Numbered from the stretch's first letter, positions 6,681-14,084 are shown. The stretch: DNA of 15,984 bases from SCQX01 sp035720945 (GCA_035720945.1 DASTNK010000134.1:1-15984), one strand, 5' to 3'. Notes: a model not told the origin generated them from the sequence alone. Numbers and translations are program-made.

Positions 6681-8081
6681 ATGGCGCGGTTGATGTTCCT
6701 CTTGCTGGGTGTCGGGTATTTGCGCAGGCGCTGGCGCGTATTGTTGGTGCTGGGTGTCATCTGGTTGCTGGCCGGTGGGCTCATCGTCGGCGACGCCATG
6801 GACGGGGTGCTCTACTTTCCACTCAAATTCTTTGCCTATCTGTGCCTGCTGGAAGGCTTGTCCACGCTCGCCATCGCAACGACCGGCGTCGGTGGGCAAC
6901 GCATTCTGCGCTATGTGAAAGGTGTCGCCGCCGTCGTCGCCGCCATCCTGGTTCTGGTGGACTCGCGCCACGGCCACTTTCTACTGGCCATGATCTTCGG
7001 CACGCTGTTCCTGATCGACGGGGTGATGCAGTGCGTGGCGGCATATGTGGTGCGGTTCTCCCGTTGGCGTCAAACGCTTGGCATCGGCATCTTCGAGATC
7101 GTGCTGGCCATTCTGTTCTATCAACCGTACCCCACGCATTACGTGGGCACATTGCCGATCGCGCTGGGCTTTTTCCTGATCATGGCGGGCATCAAGCTCG
7201 TCAATCTGGCGGTGCGCGTCCGGCGCATCAAGACGAACCCCGGCCTGGGCGAATCCCCCACCGACGGTCTCTTGCCAGAGAATCTCTGGGGTGCGCCCAA
7301 CCAGAAGCCCGTCAGCGTGTGGGATGGTCCTCCGGCCGATGATGAGTCGGCGCTCACCGTGCATGTCTGGACGCCGACAGGGTCGTCCAAGGCGCAGGCG
7401 GTGCGGTACCCCATCGTCGACCGTTATATCGCGGCGGTGGACGTCAACGGGGTCATTTCCACCGGACACGCCGCGCTGGAGTCGCCGGAGGGGATTTACA
7501 TCAGCCTGTATCCGGCTGAAGAAATCGACCGCTCGCCGGATCAGTTCGGCCGTCTGCTGCGCGCGACATCCGACAACGATGTGTCGGGCCGGTTCCTGCC
7601 CAACTATGGTGTCGAATCACGGGAGTGGTGCCCGTCCACGGTGCGTGTGCGTATCCGCAATTACGATCCGGCCAAGCTGGCCGCGTTCTGGGGGCAATAT
7701 CGTCAAAACGCGACCTACAACCTCACGCACCGGAACTGCTCCAGCACCGTGGCCAATGCGCTGGACGCGGCACTCGATGGCTGTGTGGGGCGTTTGCATC
7801 GCCATGGGCATGGCTGGGGGGGCTTCCTGCGTCTGCTGGTCACGCCCGAACTCTGGGTGGCCGCGCAAGTGCGCAAGCGCGCGCACACCATGGCCTGGAC
7901 ACCGGGGCTCACGCTGGACTATGCCCGTGCCATGAGCATGCTGGCGGACCCTCGGCCGTTCGGTTGGTGGAAAATGTTCCAGCTTGCCGCCCGGCGCATT
8001 ATGCGGCTGCGCCGCCAATGGCGGGCAGCGGACAGGCAAGTCGGGCAGGCGCCGAGCGCGGTCGCCGGCCCCGAGGCCTGA
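6681..8081 (+). CDS. HdeD-like membrane protein fused to NC-type cysteine domain
   Basis: A 466-residue protein in two parts. Residues 1-182 have six hydrophobic helices (about 20-37, 45-66, 79-94, 99-123, 131-149, 156-179) with spacing and wording like the HdeD/DUF308 acid-resistance family. A linker of about 60 residues leads to a soluble domain with TGHAALES (H263), YISLYPAEE (273-281), then a YNLTHRNCSST segment (C353) at the start of a helix. His followed by Asn-Cys is the order seen in permuted NlpC/P60-like thiol enzymes and in the DUF4105-like neighbour at 4.3-5.4 kb, suggesting related chemistry. The C-terminus is basic (440-455). ATG 6681 is preceded by GGGAAGAA at close spacing. 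It converges with the PaiB-like gene, 95 nt between stops. Substrate and activity are unknown. Confidence 0.78.
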   Translation: MARLMFLLLGVGYLRRRWRVLLVLGVIWLLAGGLIVGDAMDGVLYFPLKFFAYLCLLEGLSTLAIATTGVGGQRILRYVKGVAAVVAAILVLVDSRHGHFLLAMIFGTLFLIDGVMQCVAAYVVRFSRWRQTLGIGIFEIVLAILFYQPYPTHYVGTLPIALGFFLIMAGIKLVNLAVRVRRIKTNPGLGESPTDGLLPENLWGAPNQKPVSVWDGPPADDESALTVHVWTPTGSSKAQAVRYPIVDRYIAAVDVNGVISTGHAALESPEGIYISLYPAEEIDRSPDQFGRLLRATSDNDVSGRFLPNYGVESREWCPSTVRVRIRNYDPAKLAAFWGQYRQNATYNLTHRNCSSTVANALDAALDGCVGRLHRHGHGWGGFLRLLVTPELWVAAQVRKRAHTMAWTPGLTLDYARAMSMLADPRPFGWWKMFQLAARRIMRLRRQWRAADRQVGQAPSAVAGPEA

Positions 8082-8140
8082 ATGGTTTCACTGGCGCGAC
8101 TGGTGTATTTTTGATTCAGGCGTATACATCTCTTGGCATT

Positions 8141-8162
8141 CCACGTGTGCGGTATTACGTGG
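8141..8162. repeat. Inverted repeat between convergent genes
   Basis: CCACGT (8141-8146) and ACGTGG (8157-8162) around 10 nt, in the 95-nt gap between the HdeD-fusion and PaiB stop codons. It could form a 6-bp stem in either transcript. No T-run follows it, so a terminator role is doubtful. A T5 run at 8108-8112 has no good stem before it. Confidence 0.3.
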
Positions 8163-8176
8163 TTCTCGTGGGGGCT

Positions 8177-8818
8177 CTAAGCTGTTTTGGTCTGTGAGGC
8201 TTGATCCAGCATGGTCCGTCCCAAATCGGCCTGGCCGCGCTCCAGCAGCGCATCGGCGGCACCGCGCAGGTCGCGCGCCTCGCGATTCTGGCTCAGCTTG
8301 AATTTGCCTTCCAGGCAGGTGATGTGTATTTCGATTCCCACGATGGCCTTGAGCATGGTGTCGATGTATTCAGGTGGGGAATCCGTCATCTTCCAGGGTT
8401 TGGCTTCCCGCGCCTCGTGGGTCCGCGTCAGACGGGCCACGACGCCCCGCACGTAGCGTTCGTCGTCCCGCACCGTGATGCGGCCGTGGGCGTGGGCGAC
8501 GCGGTAGTTCCAGGTGGGGACCGACTTGTGGTTTTCGTGCTTGCTCGGGTACCAGCTTGGCGAAATATAGCCGTTCTCCCCCCGGAACACGACCAGCACC
8601 TCGTCCCCATCGTGCACGCTCGTCCATAGGGGATTGGCACGCGCCACGTGGCCATGCAGCACGCCATGTGAACCTGTTTTCGCGTCGAGTTCAAACGGAA
8701 TGTGGTTGGCGTCCAGGCCGCCATCGCCGTGGGTGATCAAAACACCCAATGGATGGTCGGTGATGAATTCGTGCAGGACTTCGGGTCGCGATTCGTCGAA
8801 ATGGGTGGGAACGTACAT
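8177..8818 (-). CDS. PaiB-family FMN-binding protein
   Basis: A 213-residue protein that matches the PaiB/FMN-binding split-barrel family along its length. MYVPTHF at the start, PLGVLITH (23-30), ANHIPFEL (37-44), GHVARANPLW (56-65), VVFRGENGYISPSWY (76-90) and VPTWNYRVAHAHG (100-112) are the family's conserved blocks. PaiB of Bacillus subtilis was described as a negative regulator of sporulation and protease genes together with PaiA. In proteobacteria the biochemical role is unclear, and flavin or haem binding is more secure than regulation. No paiA-like acetyltransferase is present here. It lies 74 nt downstream of the PAS-AraC gene on the same strand, so it may be read from the hydroxyproline operon or from its own weak promoter. 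The Shine-Dalgarno is poor. Confidence 0.85.
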   Translation of the reverse strand: MYVPTHFDESRPEVLHEFITDHPLGVLITHGDGGLDANHIPFELDAKTGSHGVLHGHVARANPLWTSVHDGDEVLVVFRGENGYISPSWYPSKHENHKSVPTWNYRVAHAHGRITVRDDERYVRGVVARLTRTHEAREAKPWKMTDSPPEYIDTMLKAIVGIEIHITCLEGKFKLSQNREARDLRGAADALLERGQADLGRTMLDQASQTKTA

Positions 8819-8843
8819 GGCGGGATGGTTCCGGAGAAAGGGG

Positions 8844-8862
8844 TTCCGCCGCGTCCGCGGAA
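8844..8862 (-). repeat. Small hairpin between AraC and PaiB genes
   Basis: TTCCGC (8844-8849) and GCGGAA (8857-8862) around 7 nt. It lies in the 74-nt gap after the PAS-AraC stop codon. Without a T-run it is more likely an mRNA processing or stability element, or a weak pause site, than an intrinsic terminator. Confidence 0.35.
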
Positions 8863-8892
8863 GAACGGGAAGTATGGATTATCCCGCTATTT

Positions 8893-9645
8893 TCAGCCAC
8901 TGATCAACGCGCGGTACTGGCTGGGTGTCAGCCCCACGGTGGCTTTGAACTGGCGCGTGAACGCGCTGTGGTCGTTGTAGCCGCATCGCGTGGCGACGTC
9001 GGTGATGCTCGCGTCTCCGGCAAGCAGCGTCGATGCGGCATCCAGCCGTGTCTTCAGCAGCAACTGACGCGGCGTCAGGTGGAAGATCTTGCGGAAATAC
9101 CGTTCGATCTGGGCGATCGACATATTGGCCAGTCCGGCGAGCCGGGCCAGTTCCAACGGCTGGGAGTAGTTGTCCTGGATGTGCCGGGCGACGGTGGCCA
9201 GCCGCTGGTAGGCCGGGTGGCGACCCTCCGCGGCTTGCAGGTCCCGTGAAATTCCCGCCACACCGAGAATCCGGCCCTGCGCATCCCGTAGTGGCAGCTT
9301 GCAGGTCAGGCACCAGCCTGGTTCGCGCCCGGGGTACAGGTGCAGTTCGAGCTGGTCGATCAGTTTGCCACCGTGCGCCACCACGGCTTTGTCCTGCGCG
9401 GTGTAGATGCGGCCGAAGCGTGCGGGGAACACTTGTTCGGCGGTCTTGCCCAGCAGATCGCGCTTGTCCCTGAAACCACAGCGCGAAGCCAGCGTGCGGT
9501 TGGCCAGCACGTAGCGCGCCTCGGTGTCCTTCACGAAGAACACGACGTCGGGCATGGCGTCGAAAACGGGTTCGAGCAGGGCGAAGTGCGCCACCATGCC
9601 ATCCAGCATGGCCCGATCGTCGGAGGACGGGGCGCGATGGTTCAT
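8893..9645 (-). CDS. PAS-AraC transcriptional regulator of the hydroxyproline operon
   Basis: A 250-residue regulator. Residues about 26-137 form a PAS domain (start PDVVFFVKD, 32-40; end GRILGVAGISRDL, 124-136). Residues about 150-247 form an AraC/XylS double helix-turn-helix: first HTH about 163-184 (LELARLAGLANMS), second about 213-235 (ITDVATRCGYNDHSAFTRQF), then the family end signature GLTPSQYR (238-245). It probably senses a pathway compound or redox/flavin signal through PAS and activates the operon; that is inference. ATG 9645 overlaps the preceding stop as ATGA, so it is the last coupled gene of the operon and would be co-expressed with the enzymes it likely controls, a feedback arrangement. 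The more usual AraC sensor is a cupin-like arm; PAS is less common. Confidence 0.88.
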   Translation of the reverse strand: MNHRAPSSDDRAMLDGMVAHFALLEPVFDAMPDVVFFVKDTEARYVLANRTLASRCGFRDKRDLLGKTAEQVFPARFGRIYTAQDKAVVAHGGKLIDQLELHLYPGREPGWCLTCKLPLRDAQGRILGVAGISRDLQAAEGRHPAYQRLATVARHIQDNYSQPLELARLAGLANMSIAQIERYFRKIFHLTPRQLLLKTRLDAASTLLAGDASITDVATRCGYNDHSAFTRQFKATVGLTPSQYRALISG

Positions 9646-10955
9646 GTGGGTGACTCCGGCTCGTCCAGAGGCCGCATCAACGTGGCGACGCGTGCCGGCG
9701 ATAGCGGCGCGCGGGGGGGCGTGCCCACGTTTTCACCTTCGGGCCCCCAGCCGAAACAGAAGGCGGCCGCCGCGCCGCAGATTCTGCCTTGGCACGGCCC
9801 CATGCCACAGCGCGTCTGCAATTTCGCGGCGCGCCACGATGTCTGGGCCGCAACGTCGTGATGGGCGACATCCTCGCAGCGGCAGAAGATCGTGTCCGGC
9901 GCCGCCAGGGTGCGCAGCGCGGGGTTCAGCGCGAAAGCCTCGTGCATGCGCGCCGCGAAGCGGCGGTAGCGCTCGCGCAGGGGGAACAGCTTGCGCGCAT
10001 CCTCCGGGCGGCCCAGGGCGGCGTGCGCGGCGATGCGGCCTTCGGTGGCGGACAGTTCCATGCCGCCGACGCCCGTGCATTCCCCCGCGGCGAAAACACG
10101 ATCGACCGATGTCGCCTGCAACGCGTCGACCGCGACGGCCGGATCACCGGCGTGCGGGGTGAGCCGGCAACCCATGGCGGCCGCCAGACGGGTATTCGGC
10201 AATAGCCCGAAGCCGCACGCGAGCCGATCGCATGGCACATCGAATGCGGCGCCCCGCTGGCGGATTGTCACGCGGTCCAGCGCGGCGTCACCGTGCGCCG
10301 CCGTGATCCAGGCATCGCGCCAGTAGGGGGTTCGCCGCAACCCCAGCCGCAGACGCATCGCCTGGACGAGCTTGGCCGGTGTCAGGAGGAGTCCGCCCGC
10401 GAAGCGCGCGACAGCGCGCGCCGGAGCCTGCTCGACGATGGCGACGATGCGGGCACCGCACGCTTGTGCGGTGGCGGCGGCCGCCCACAACAGCGGCCCG
10501 CTGCCGGCCACGATGATGCGCTGGCCTTCCACAGGTGTGCCGCCCTTGATCAGGGCCTGCAGGCCGCCGGCTCCGGTCACGCCCGGCAATGTCCAGCCCG
10601 GAAACGGCAGGAAGCGTTCGCGCGCGCCGGTGGCGATGATCACGCGGTCGCCGGTCAATGTCAGACTTTGCCGGGCGTTCTCGACCATCAGGCGCGGGCC
10701 GGGGAGCGCCTGCACGATGCGGGTGCCGCTGTGGAGCGATACGTTCGGCCGATCGGCCAGCGCCCGGAGCAGCGTTCGCGCCTGGCCGACAGGTGGGTGG
10801 TCTGGTCCTTGGCGCCAGATCTGACCACCCGGTCGCGGGTTGTCGTCGATGATGCCGACGCGGGCGCCACTGTCGGCCGCGATCCGTGCCGCCGACAGGC
10901 CCGCCGGGCCCGCGCCGGCGACCAGGATGTCGAAATGAAAGGTGGGCTCGGTCAT
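9642..10955 (-). CDS. FAD/NAD(P)-dependent oxidoreductase, D-hydroxyproline dehydrogenase subunit
   Basis: A 437-residue protein of the pyridine nucleotide-disulphide oxidoreductase type, HcnB/LhpE-like. The FAD Rossmann motif GAGPAG is at 14-19, ATGARER (108-114) follows, a second nucleotide motif GSGP is at 151-154, and the FAD-contacting RVFAAGECTG is at 286-295. The C-terminal part has CRCED (C358, C360) and CGMGPCQGRICG (C383, C388), the four-cysteine pattern of a BFD-like [2Fe-2S] site. Together with the small ferredoxin-like subunit and the FAD amine oxidase it should form a heteromeric dye-linked dehydrogenase that oxidises cis-4-hydroxy-D-proline and passes electrons on, as known for LhpB-E-F in Pseudomonas. 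Its ATG overlaps the upstream stop as ATGA, and its own stop overlaps the AraC start the same way. Confidence 0.86.
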   Translation of the reverse strand: MTEPTFHFDILVAGAGPAGLSAARIAADSGARVGIIDDNPRPGGQIWRQGPDHPPVGQARTLLRALADRPNVSLHSGTRIVQALPGPRLMVENARQSLTLTGDRVIIATGARERFLPFPGWTLPGVTGAGGLQALIKGGTPVEGQRIIVAGSGPLLWAAAATAQACGARIVAIVEQAPARAVARFAGGLLLTPAKLVQAMRLRLGLRRTPYWRDAWITAAHGDAALDRVTIRQRGAAFDVPCDRLACGFGLLPNTRLAAAMGCRLTPHAGDPAVAVDALQATSVDRVFAAGECTGVGGMELSATEGRIAAHAALGRPEDARKLFPLRERYRRFAARMHEAFALNPALRTLAAPDTIFCRCEDVAHHDVAAQTSWRAAKLQTRCGMGPCQGRICGAAAAFCFGWGPEGENVGTPPRAPLSPARVATLMRPLDEPESPT

Positions 10956-11218
10956 GCTGACACCGCTCCGGTGATGACTTGCATGTCGGCCGCGCACAAG
11001 GTCTGACACGCCAGCCGGTGCGCGTGGCCGTCGATCTCGACGCGGCATTCCTGGCAAACACCCATGCCGCACAGCGGGCCGCGCAGGGCGCCCCCCACCG
11101 AGCGCCGGGTTGTGGCGCTGGCGCCTCCAGTGGCAAGGGCGATCGCGGCGGCGACGGTACTGCCTGCCGTGACGGTGACAGGGTGTCCATCAATGAACAG
11201 GACGATGGTCTCAGGCAT
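10952..11218 (-). CDS. Small [2Fe-2S] subunit, D-hydroxyproline dehydrogenase
   Basis: An 88-residue protein with a plant-type ferredoxin-like fold of the HcnA/SoxA-N/LhpF kind. The cluster ligands are C50, C55, C58 and C71 in CGMGVCQEC...ACQT (C-x4-C-x2-C-x12-C). The early part (IVLFIDGHPVTVTAGSTV) matches the beta-grasp start of this family. It should carry electrons between the two flavin subunits. ATG 11218 lies inside the end of the FAD oxidase gene (8-nt overlap), and the stop overlaps the next start as ATGA, so translation is coupled on both sides. In some relatives this domain is fused to the large FAD/NAD subunit; here it is separate. Confidence 0.86.
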   Translation of the reverse strand: MPETIVLFIDGHPVTVTAGSTVAAAIALATGGASATTRRSVGGALRGPLCGMGVCQECRVEIDGHAHRLACQTLCAADMQVITGAVSA

Positions 11219-12392
11219 TGGCGGCTCCCGAAGGCGGGACGGAGACAGCGAAGCGCTCTGGCAGATAGGGGACGGCGTCCAGAGGAAGAGGTAGATCCAG
11301 CATCTGCGCGGCGAGCAGCCGGGCGGTGCCCAGGGCCGTGGTCACGCCCAATCCTTCATGGCCGACGGCCAGCCATAGTGGTGGTGCGCCATCCATGTCA
11401 TGTGTGAACTGCGCGGCCGGGCCGATGAGTGGAAGGCCATCGCGCGAGGCGGGTCGGAAGCCCGTCCAGGTGCGTATCACGTTCAAGTCGGGAAGGGCCG
11501 GCAGATACTCGGCGGCCCGCCGCAGCATGCGCGCCAGCACGGGCGGGTCTATGGCTGGATCGAGAGTGTCGAACTGGCGCGACGAGCCGATGAGCAGTTG
11601 CCCCGTTGGGCGTGGCTGCACGTTGAAGGCGACCGAAGTACCGCTATGATTGTGGGCGCTCTTGATGTAGCCCAGTTCCAGGATCTGATGACGCACCGTG
11701 CCCGGATAACGATCGGTGATCGCCAGGTGCCCTTTCTTGGCCTGCATGGGCAGCCCTGGCAGCAGCTCGGGGGCCTGCAGCCCATTGGCGAGCAGGATGG
11801 CACCGGCTGAAACGCGGCTGCCGTCATCGAGGCGCGCACCCGAGGCGTCGAGGCTGGCCACGCCGATTCCCGTGCGGGTGACGATGCGGCCCGAAACTGG
11901 CTGTGCGAGCAGCCACGCGGCGACCGCGGGCGCATAGACCACCCCGTCGTCGGGCACCACCATGCCGCCGGCCAGGCCTTCGCGCAACGCGGGTTCAGCC
12001 TCACGCAGTTGCGCGCCGTCCAGGTTTTCGCACGCAATGCCCTCCGCCCGCAACACCTGTACGCGCGTCCGGGCCACGGCCAGCTCTTCTTCGTCCGTCG
12101 CGACCCAGAGGGTGCCACAGCGCACGAACGCGTGACGCGCATCGAGTTGTCCGGCAAGCGCCAGCCAGAGATCCCGCGAGTAGGCGCTCAGGGCGAACTC
12201 GGCGGGTGATTCGTCCATGACCACCAGGTGCCCCATGCCGGCCGCCGTGACCCCGGCGCCCACCGTGGCGCGGTCGATGACCTGGACATCCAGGCCGTGC
12301 GCGGCCAGTTCGTGGGCACAGGCGGCGCCCACGATGCCGGCGCCGATGACGATCACGTCGGGTTGGCCGCGAACGTGGCGCATGCCCGTCAT
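11211..12392 (-). CDS. FAD-dependent D-amino acid/D-hydroxyproline dehydrogenase subunit
   Basis: A 393-residue DAO/glycine-oxidase type flavoprotein, HcnC/LhpB-like. The dinucleotide motif VIGAGIVGAACAHELA runs from about 15 to 30, with D40 as the ribose-binding acid. The C-terminal FAD/substrate region reads TGFRPASRDGLPLIGP and GHEGLGVTTALGTARLL. It is the likely catalytic subunit that oxidises cis-4-hydroxy-D-proline to pyrroline-4-hydroxy-2-carboxylate; exact substrate is inferred from the epimerase next to it. ATG 12392 (MTGMRH) overlaps the epimerase stop as ATGA; MRH at 12383 is an alternative. The frame is open further upstream, but that stretch overlaps the epimerase and is not real. 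There is no signal peptide, so it is cytoplasmic or at the inner face of the membrane. Confidence 0.87.
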   Translation of the reverse strand: MTGMRHVRGQPDVIVIGAGIVGAACAHELAAHGLDVQVIDRATVGAGVTAAGMGHLVVMDESPAEFALSAYSRDLWLALAGQLDARHAFVRCGTLWVATDEEELAVARTRVQVLRAEGIACENLDGAQLREAEPALREGLAGGMVVPDDGVVYAPAVAAWLLAQPVSGRIVTRTGIGVASLDASGARLDDGSRVSAGAILLANGLQAPELLPGLPMQAKKGHLAITDRYPGTVRHQILELGYIKSAHNHSGTSVAFNVQPRPTGQLLIGSSRQFDTLDPAIDPPVLARMLRRAAEYLPALPDLNVIRTWTGFRPASRDGLPLIGPAAQFTHDMDGAPPLWLAVGHEGLGVTTALGTARLLAAQMLDLPLPLDAVPYLPERFAVSVPPSGAANA

Positions 12393-13342
12393 GATGCGTG
12401 TATGCCCCAAGCGAAAGGATCGTCGTCGTTGAAGATCAGGGTGGATTCCGCGCTGATATGCGCATTGCCGCGTATGCTGGGCACGATCCGCCCGTCGGGC
12501 AGGCTCGAATCGTGCGCGAAACTGCCTTCGAACACGCTGCCAATGATGCTTTCCTGCCGCCACACGGCCCCGGGTGCGAGATGGCCGTCTGCCGCCAGAC
12601 AGGCCACTTTGGCGCTGGTGCCGGTGCCACACGGCGACCGGTCGTACGCCTTGCCGGGGCACAGCACGAAATTGCGGCTGTCCACGTCCGCGCGGGGAGA
12701 GGGGGCGAACAGTTCGATGTGGTCGATCAGCGCACCATCCTGGCCGGTGATGCCGTTGGCCTCCAGCGTATTGCGCAGCGTCCAGGTGAATTCTGTCAGG
12801 GCGTCCACGCGGCTGAATTCCAGGGCCTGGCCGTGGTCCGCCACCAGGAAGAACCAATTCCCCCCCCAGGCGATGTCGCCATGCATGCGGCCGTATCCTG
12901 GCACGTCCACGGCAACCGCGTGCCGGTGGCGGAACGCGGGCACATTGCGCACCGTGACGCTGCCGTCGGGATGCAGTTCGGCATCGACGATGCCAACCGG
13001 CGTTTCGATGCGGTGCGTGCCGGCGGTGATGCGGCCGGCATGGGCCAGGGACACGATGAGTCCGATCGTGCCGTGGCCGCACATGCCGAGATAACCGACA
13101 TTGTTGAAGAAGATGACACCCGCCGAACAGCCCGCATCAACCGGTTCGCACAACAGGGCGCCGACCATGACGTCGGAGCCGCGTGGTTCGTTCACCACGC
13201 CGGCCCGGAAGTGGTCGAAGTGGTCGCGGAATGCGCGCAGACGTTCACTCAAAGGGCCGTGGCCCAGGTCCGGCCCGCCGGACATGATCAGGCGGGTGGG
13301 TTCACCGCCGGTGTGGGAATCGATGATGGTCAGGGTTTTCAT
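12389..13342 (-). CDS. 4-hydroxyproline 2-epimerase (proline racemase family)
   Basis: A 317-residue member of the proline racemase superfamily. The start MKTLTIIDSHTGGEPTR is the family N-terminus. Both catalytic cysteines are present: C88 in GMCGHGT and C238 in SPCGTGT, with D234 nearby. Two cysteines indicate an epimerase/racemase rather than trans-3-hydroxy-L-proline dehydratase, where the first is replaced by Thr. With the D-amino acid dehydrogenase genes downstream, the role should be trans-4-hydroxy-L-proline to cis-4-hydroxy-D-proline. Proline racemase itself is less likely in this context. ATG 13342 fits the family; the open frame reaches 13423, but the extra 27 residues are not family-like. 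It is the first gene of the operon, and the Shine-Dalgarno is weak. Confidence 0.9.
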   Translation of the reverse strand: MKTLTIIDSHTGGEPTRLIMSGGPDLGHGPLSERLRAFRDHFDHFRAGVVNEPRGSDVMVGALLCEPVDAGCSAGVIFFNNVGYLGMCGHGTIGLIVSLAHAGRITAGTHRIETPVGIVDAELHPDGSVTVRNVPAFRHRHAVAVDVPGYGRMHGDIAWGGNWFFLVADHGQALEFSRVDALTEFTWTLRNTLEANGITGQDGALIDHIELFAPSPRADVDSRNFVLCPGKAYDRSPCGTGTSAKVACLAADGHLAPGAVWRQESIIGSVFEGSFAHDSSLPDGRIVPSIRGNAHISAESTLIFNDDDPFAWGIHAS

Positions 13343-13385
13343 GGCACGTATCGTAGGCCCCGGAGGGTGGAGTCGTCTTGCATGA

Positions 13386-13428
13386 TCTATAGGGTTTGAA
13401 TGACGATTTTCGCATAGTTGCATGCGAA
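13386..13428 (-). promoter_or_regulatory. Candidate promoter and palindromic operator of the hydroxyproline operon
   Basis: A perfect inverted repeat TTCGCAT (13409-13415), 6-nt spacer, ATGCGAA (13422-13428) lies about 70 nt before the epimerase ATG. On the minus strand a -10-like TATAGA occupies 13391-13386. Seventeen nt upstream the -35 position falls in the palindrome arm and does not resemble TTGACA, which fits an activator-dependent promoter. Which protein binds is unknown: the PAS-AraC regulator is the local candidate, although AraC sites are more often direct repeats. Confidence 0.5.
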
Positions 13429-13523
13429 GGGAGTACTGGTTTGGATCGGGCGTGTGGCATGAATGTTCAGACGGAGCAGTGGTTGCATGATAAAGGGATC
13501 ATCCACGGTTGTGGACGTGTCGG

Positions 13524-13541
13524 TATGCGCAATGCCGCATA
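13524..13541. repeat. Palindrome TATGCG-N6-CGCATA
   Basis: Perfect 6-bp arms at 13524-13529 and 13536-13541 around a 6-nt spacer. It shares ATGCG/CGCAT half-sites and the same spacer length with the palindrome at 13409-13428, but with the half-sites in the opposite orientation. It may be a second regulator site about 180-200 nt upstream of the epimerase start. Confidence 0.38.
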
Positions 13542-13926
13542 AGCCACCATCGGCGAATGGTGCGGTCCGTGGCTATCGTGAGCGTTCGCGACACGGCGCA
13601 CAGCCCCAGGCCGCCCATGCGCGCGGCGCGATGACTCCAGAGGATCCCTAGGGGAAATCCCGCTTTCGACGCCGCACGGGGTAGGGGTTTGCACTAGGTC
13701 CACGCGATGGGGCTGTGTTTTTTACTATGCCGTAATCCTCGTCAAGGAATAGCGGCTTCGCGCAGGTGTCGGCCCGTGATGGCGTGCGGATGATATGACG
13801 TGTTTTAAAAAAAATTAGCGTCCACAAAGGATATGCAAGGGTCAAAGGAAATGGTTTCCGTTGTTTCTTGTATCAGGGTTTGTACTGACAATCACAGTGA
13901 CTATGCAGAAATAATCAACTGAAACG

Positions 13927-13967
13927 TGCCAAAATGGCAAGACACGCTGTCAGTGTCTATCTATACT
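13927..13967 (+). promoter_or_regulatory. Candidate sigma70 promoter for the LIV-type operon with operator-like repeats
   Basis: AAGACA (13939-13944), a 17-nt spacer, TATACT (13962-13967): 4 of 6 and 5 of 6 consensus matches. A perfect inverted repeat GACAC/GTGTC (13941-13945, 13953-13957) covers the end of the -35 and part of the spacer, and another, TGCCA-AAA-TGGCA (13927-13939), lies just upstream, both well placed for a repressor or activator. A second -10-like TATACT lies at 14009-14014. The predicted leader is about 275 nt. Confidence 0.5.
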
Positions 13968-14084
13968 GTTCAGGGTGGAATAGGTTGCACTCGTAAGTTT
14001 CAGAAAGTTATACTTCGCGCATCCTTCGGGTTGTGCTTGTTGGTTGTACCTGTGGTGCTACCCGAAACGATGGAGTAACCCGGA

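Noticed and set aside
12393..13082. Upstream extension of the FAD dehydrogenase frame to 623 codons
   Set aside because: The extra part overlaps the epimerase in a shadow frame. The ATGA junction at 12389-12392 and the family N-terminus set the start at 12392.
13463..13845. Small open frames (13463-13651 +, 13467-13703 -, 13648-13845 -) as genes
   Set aside because: They overlap each other, lack ribosome-binding sites and have no family-like sequence.
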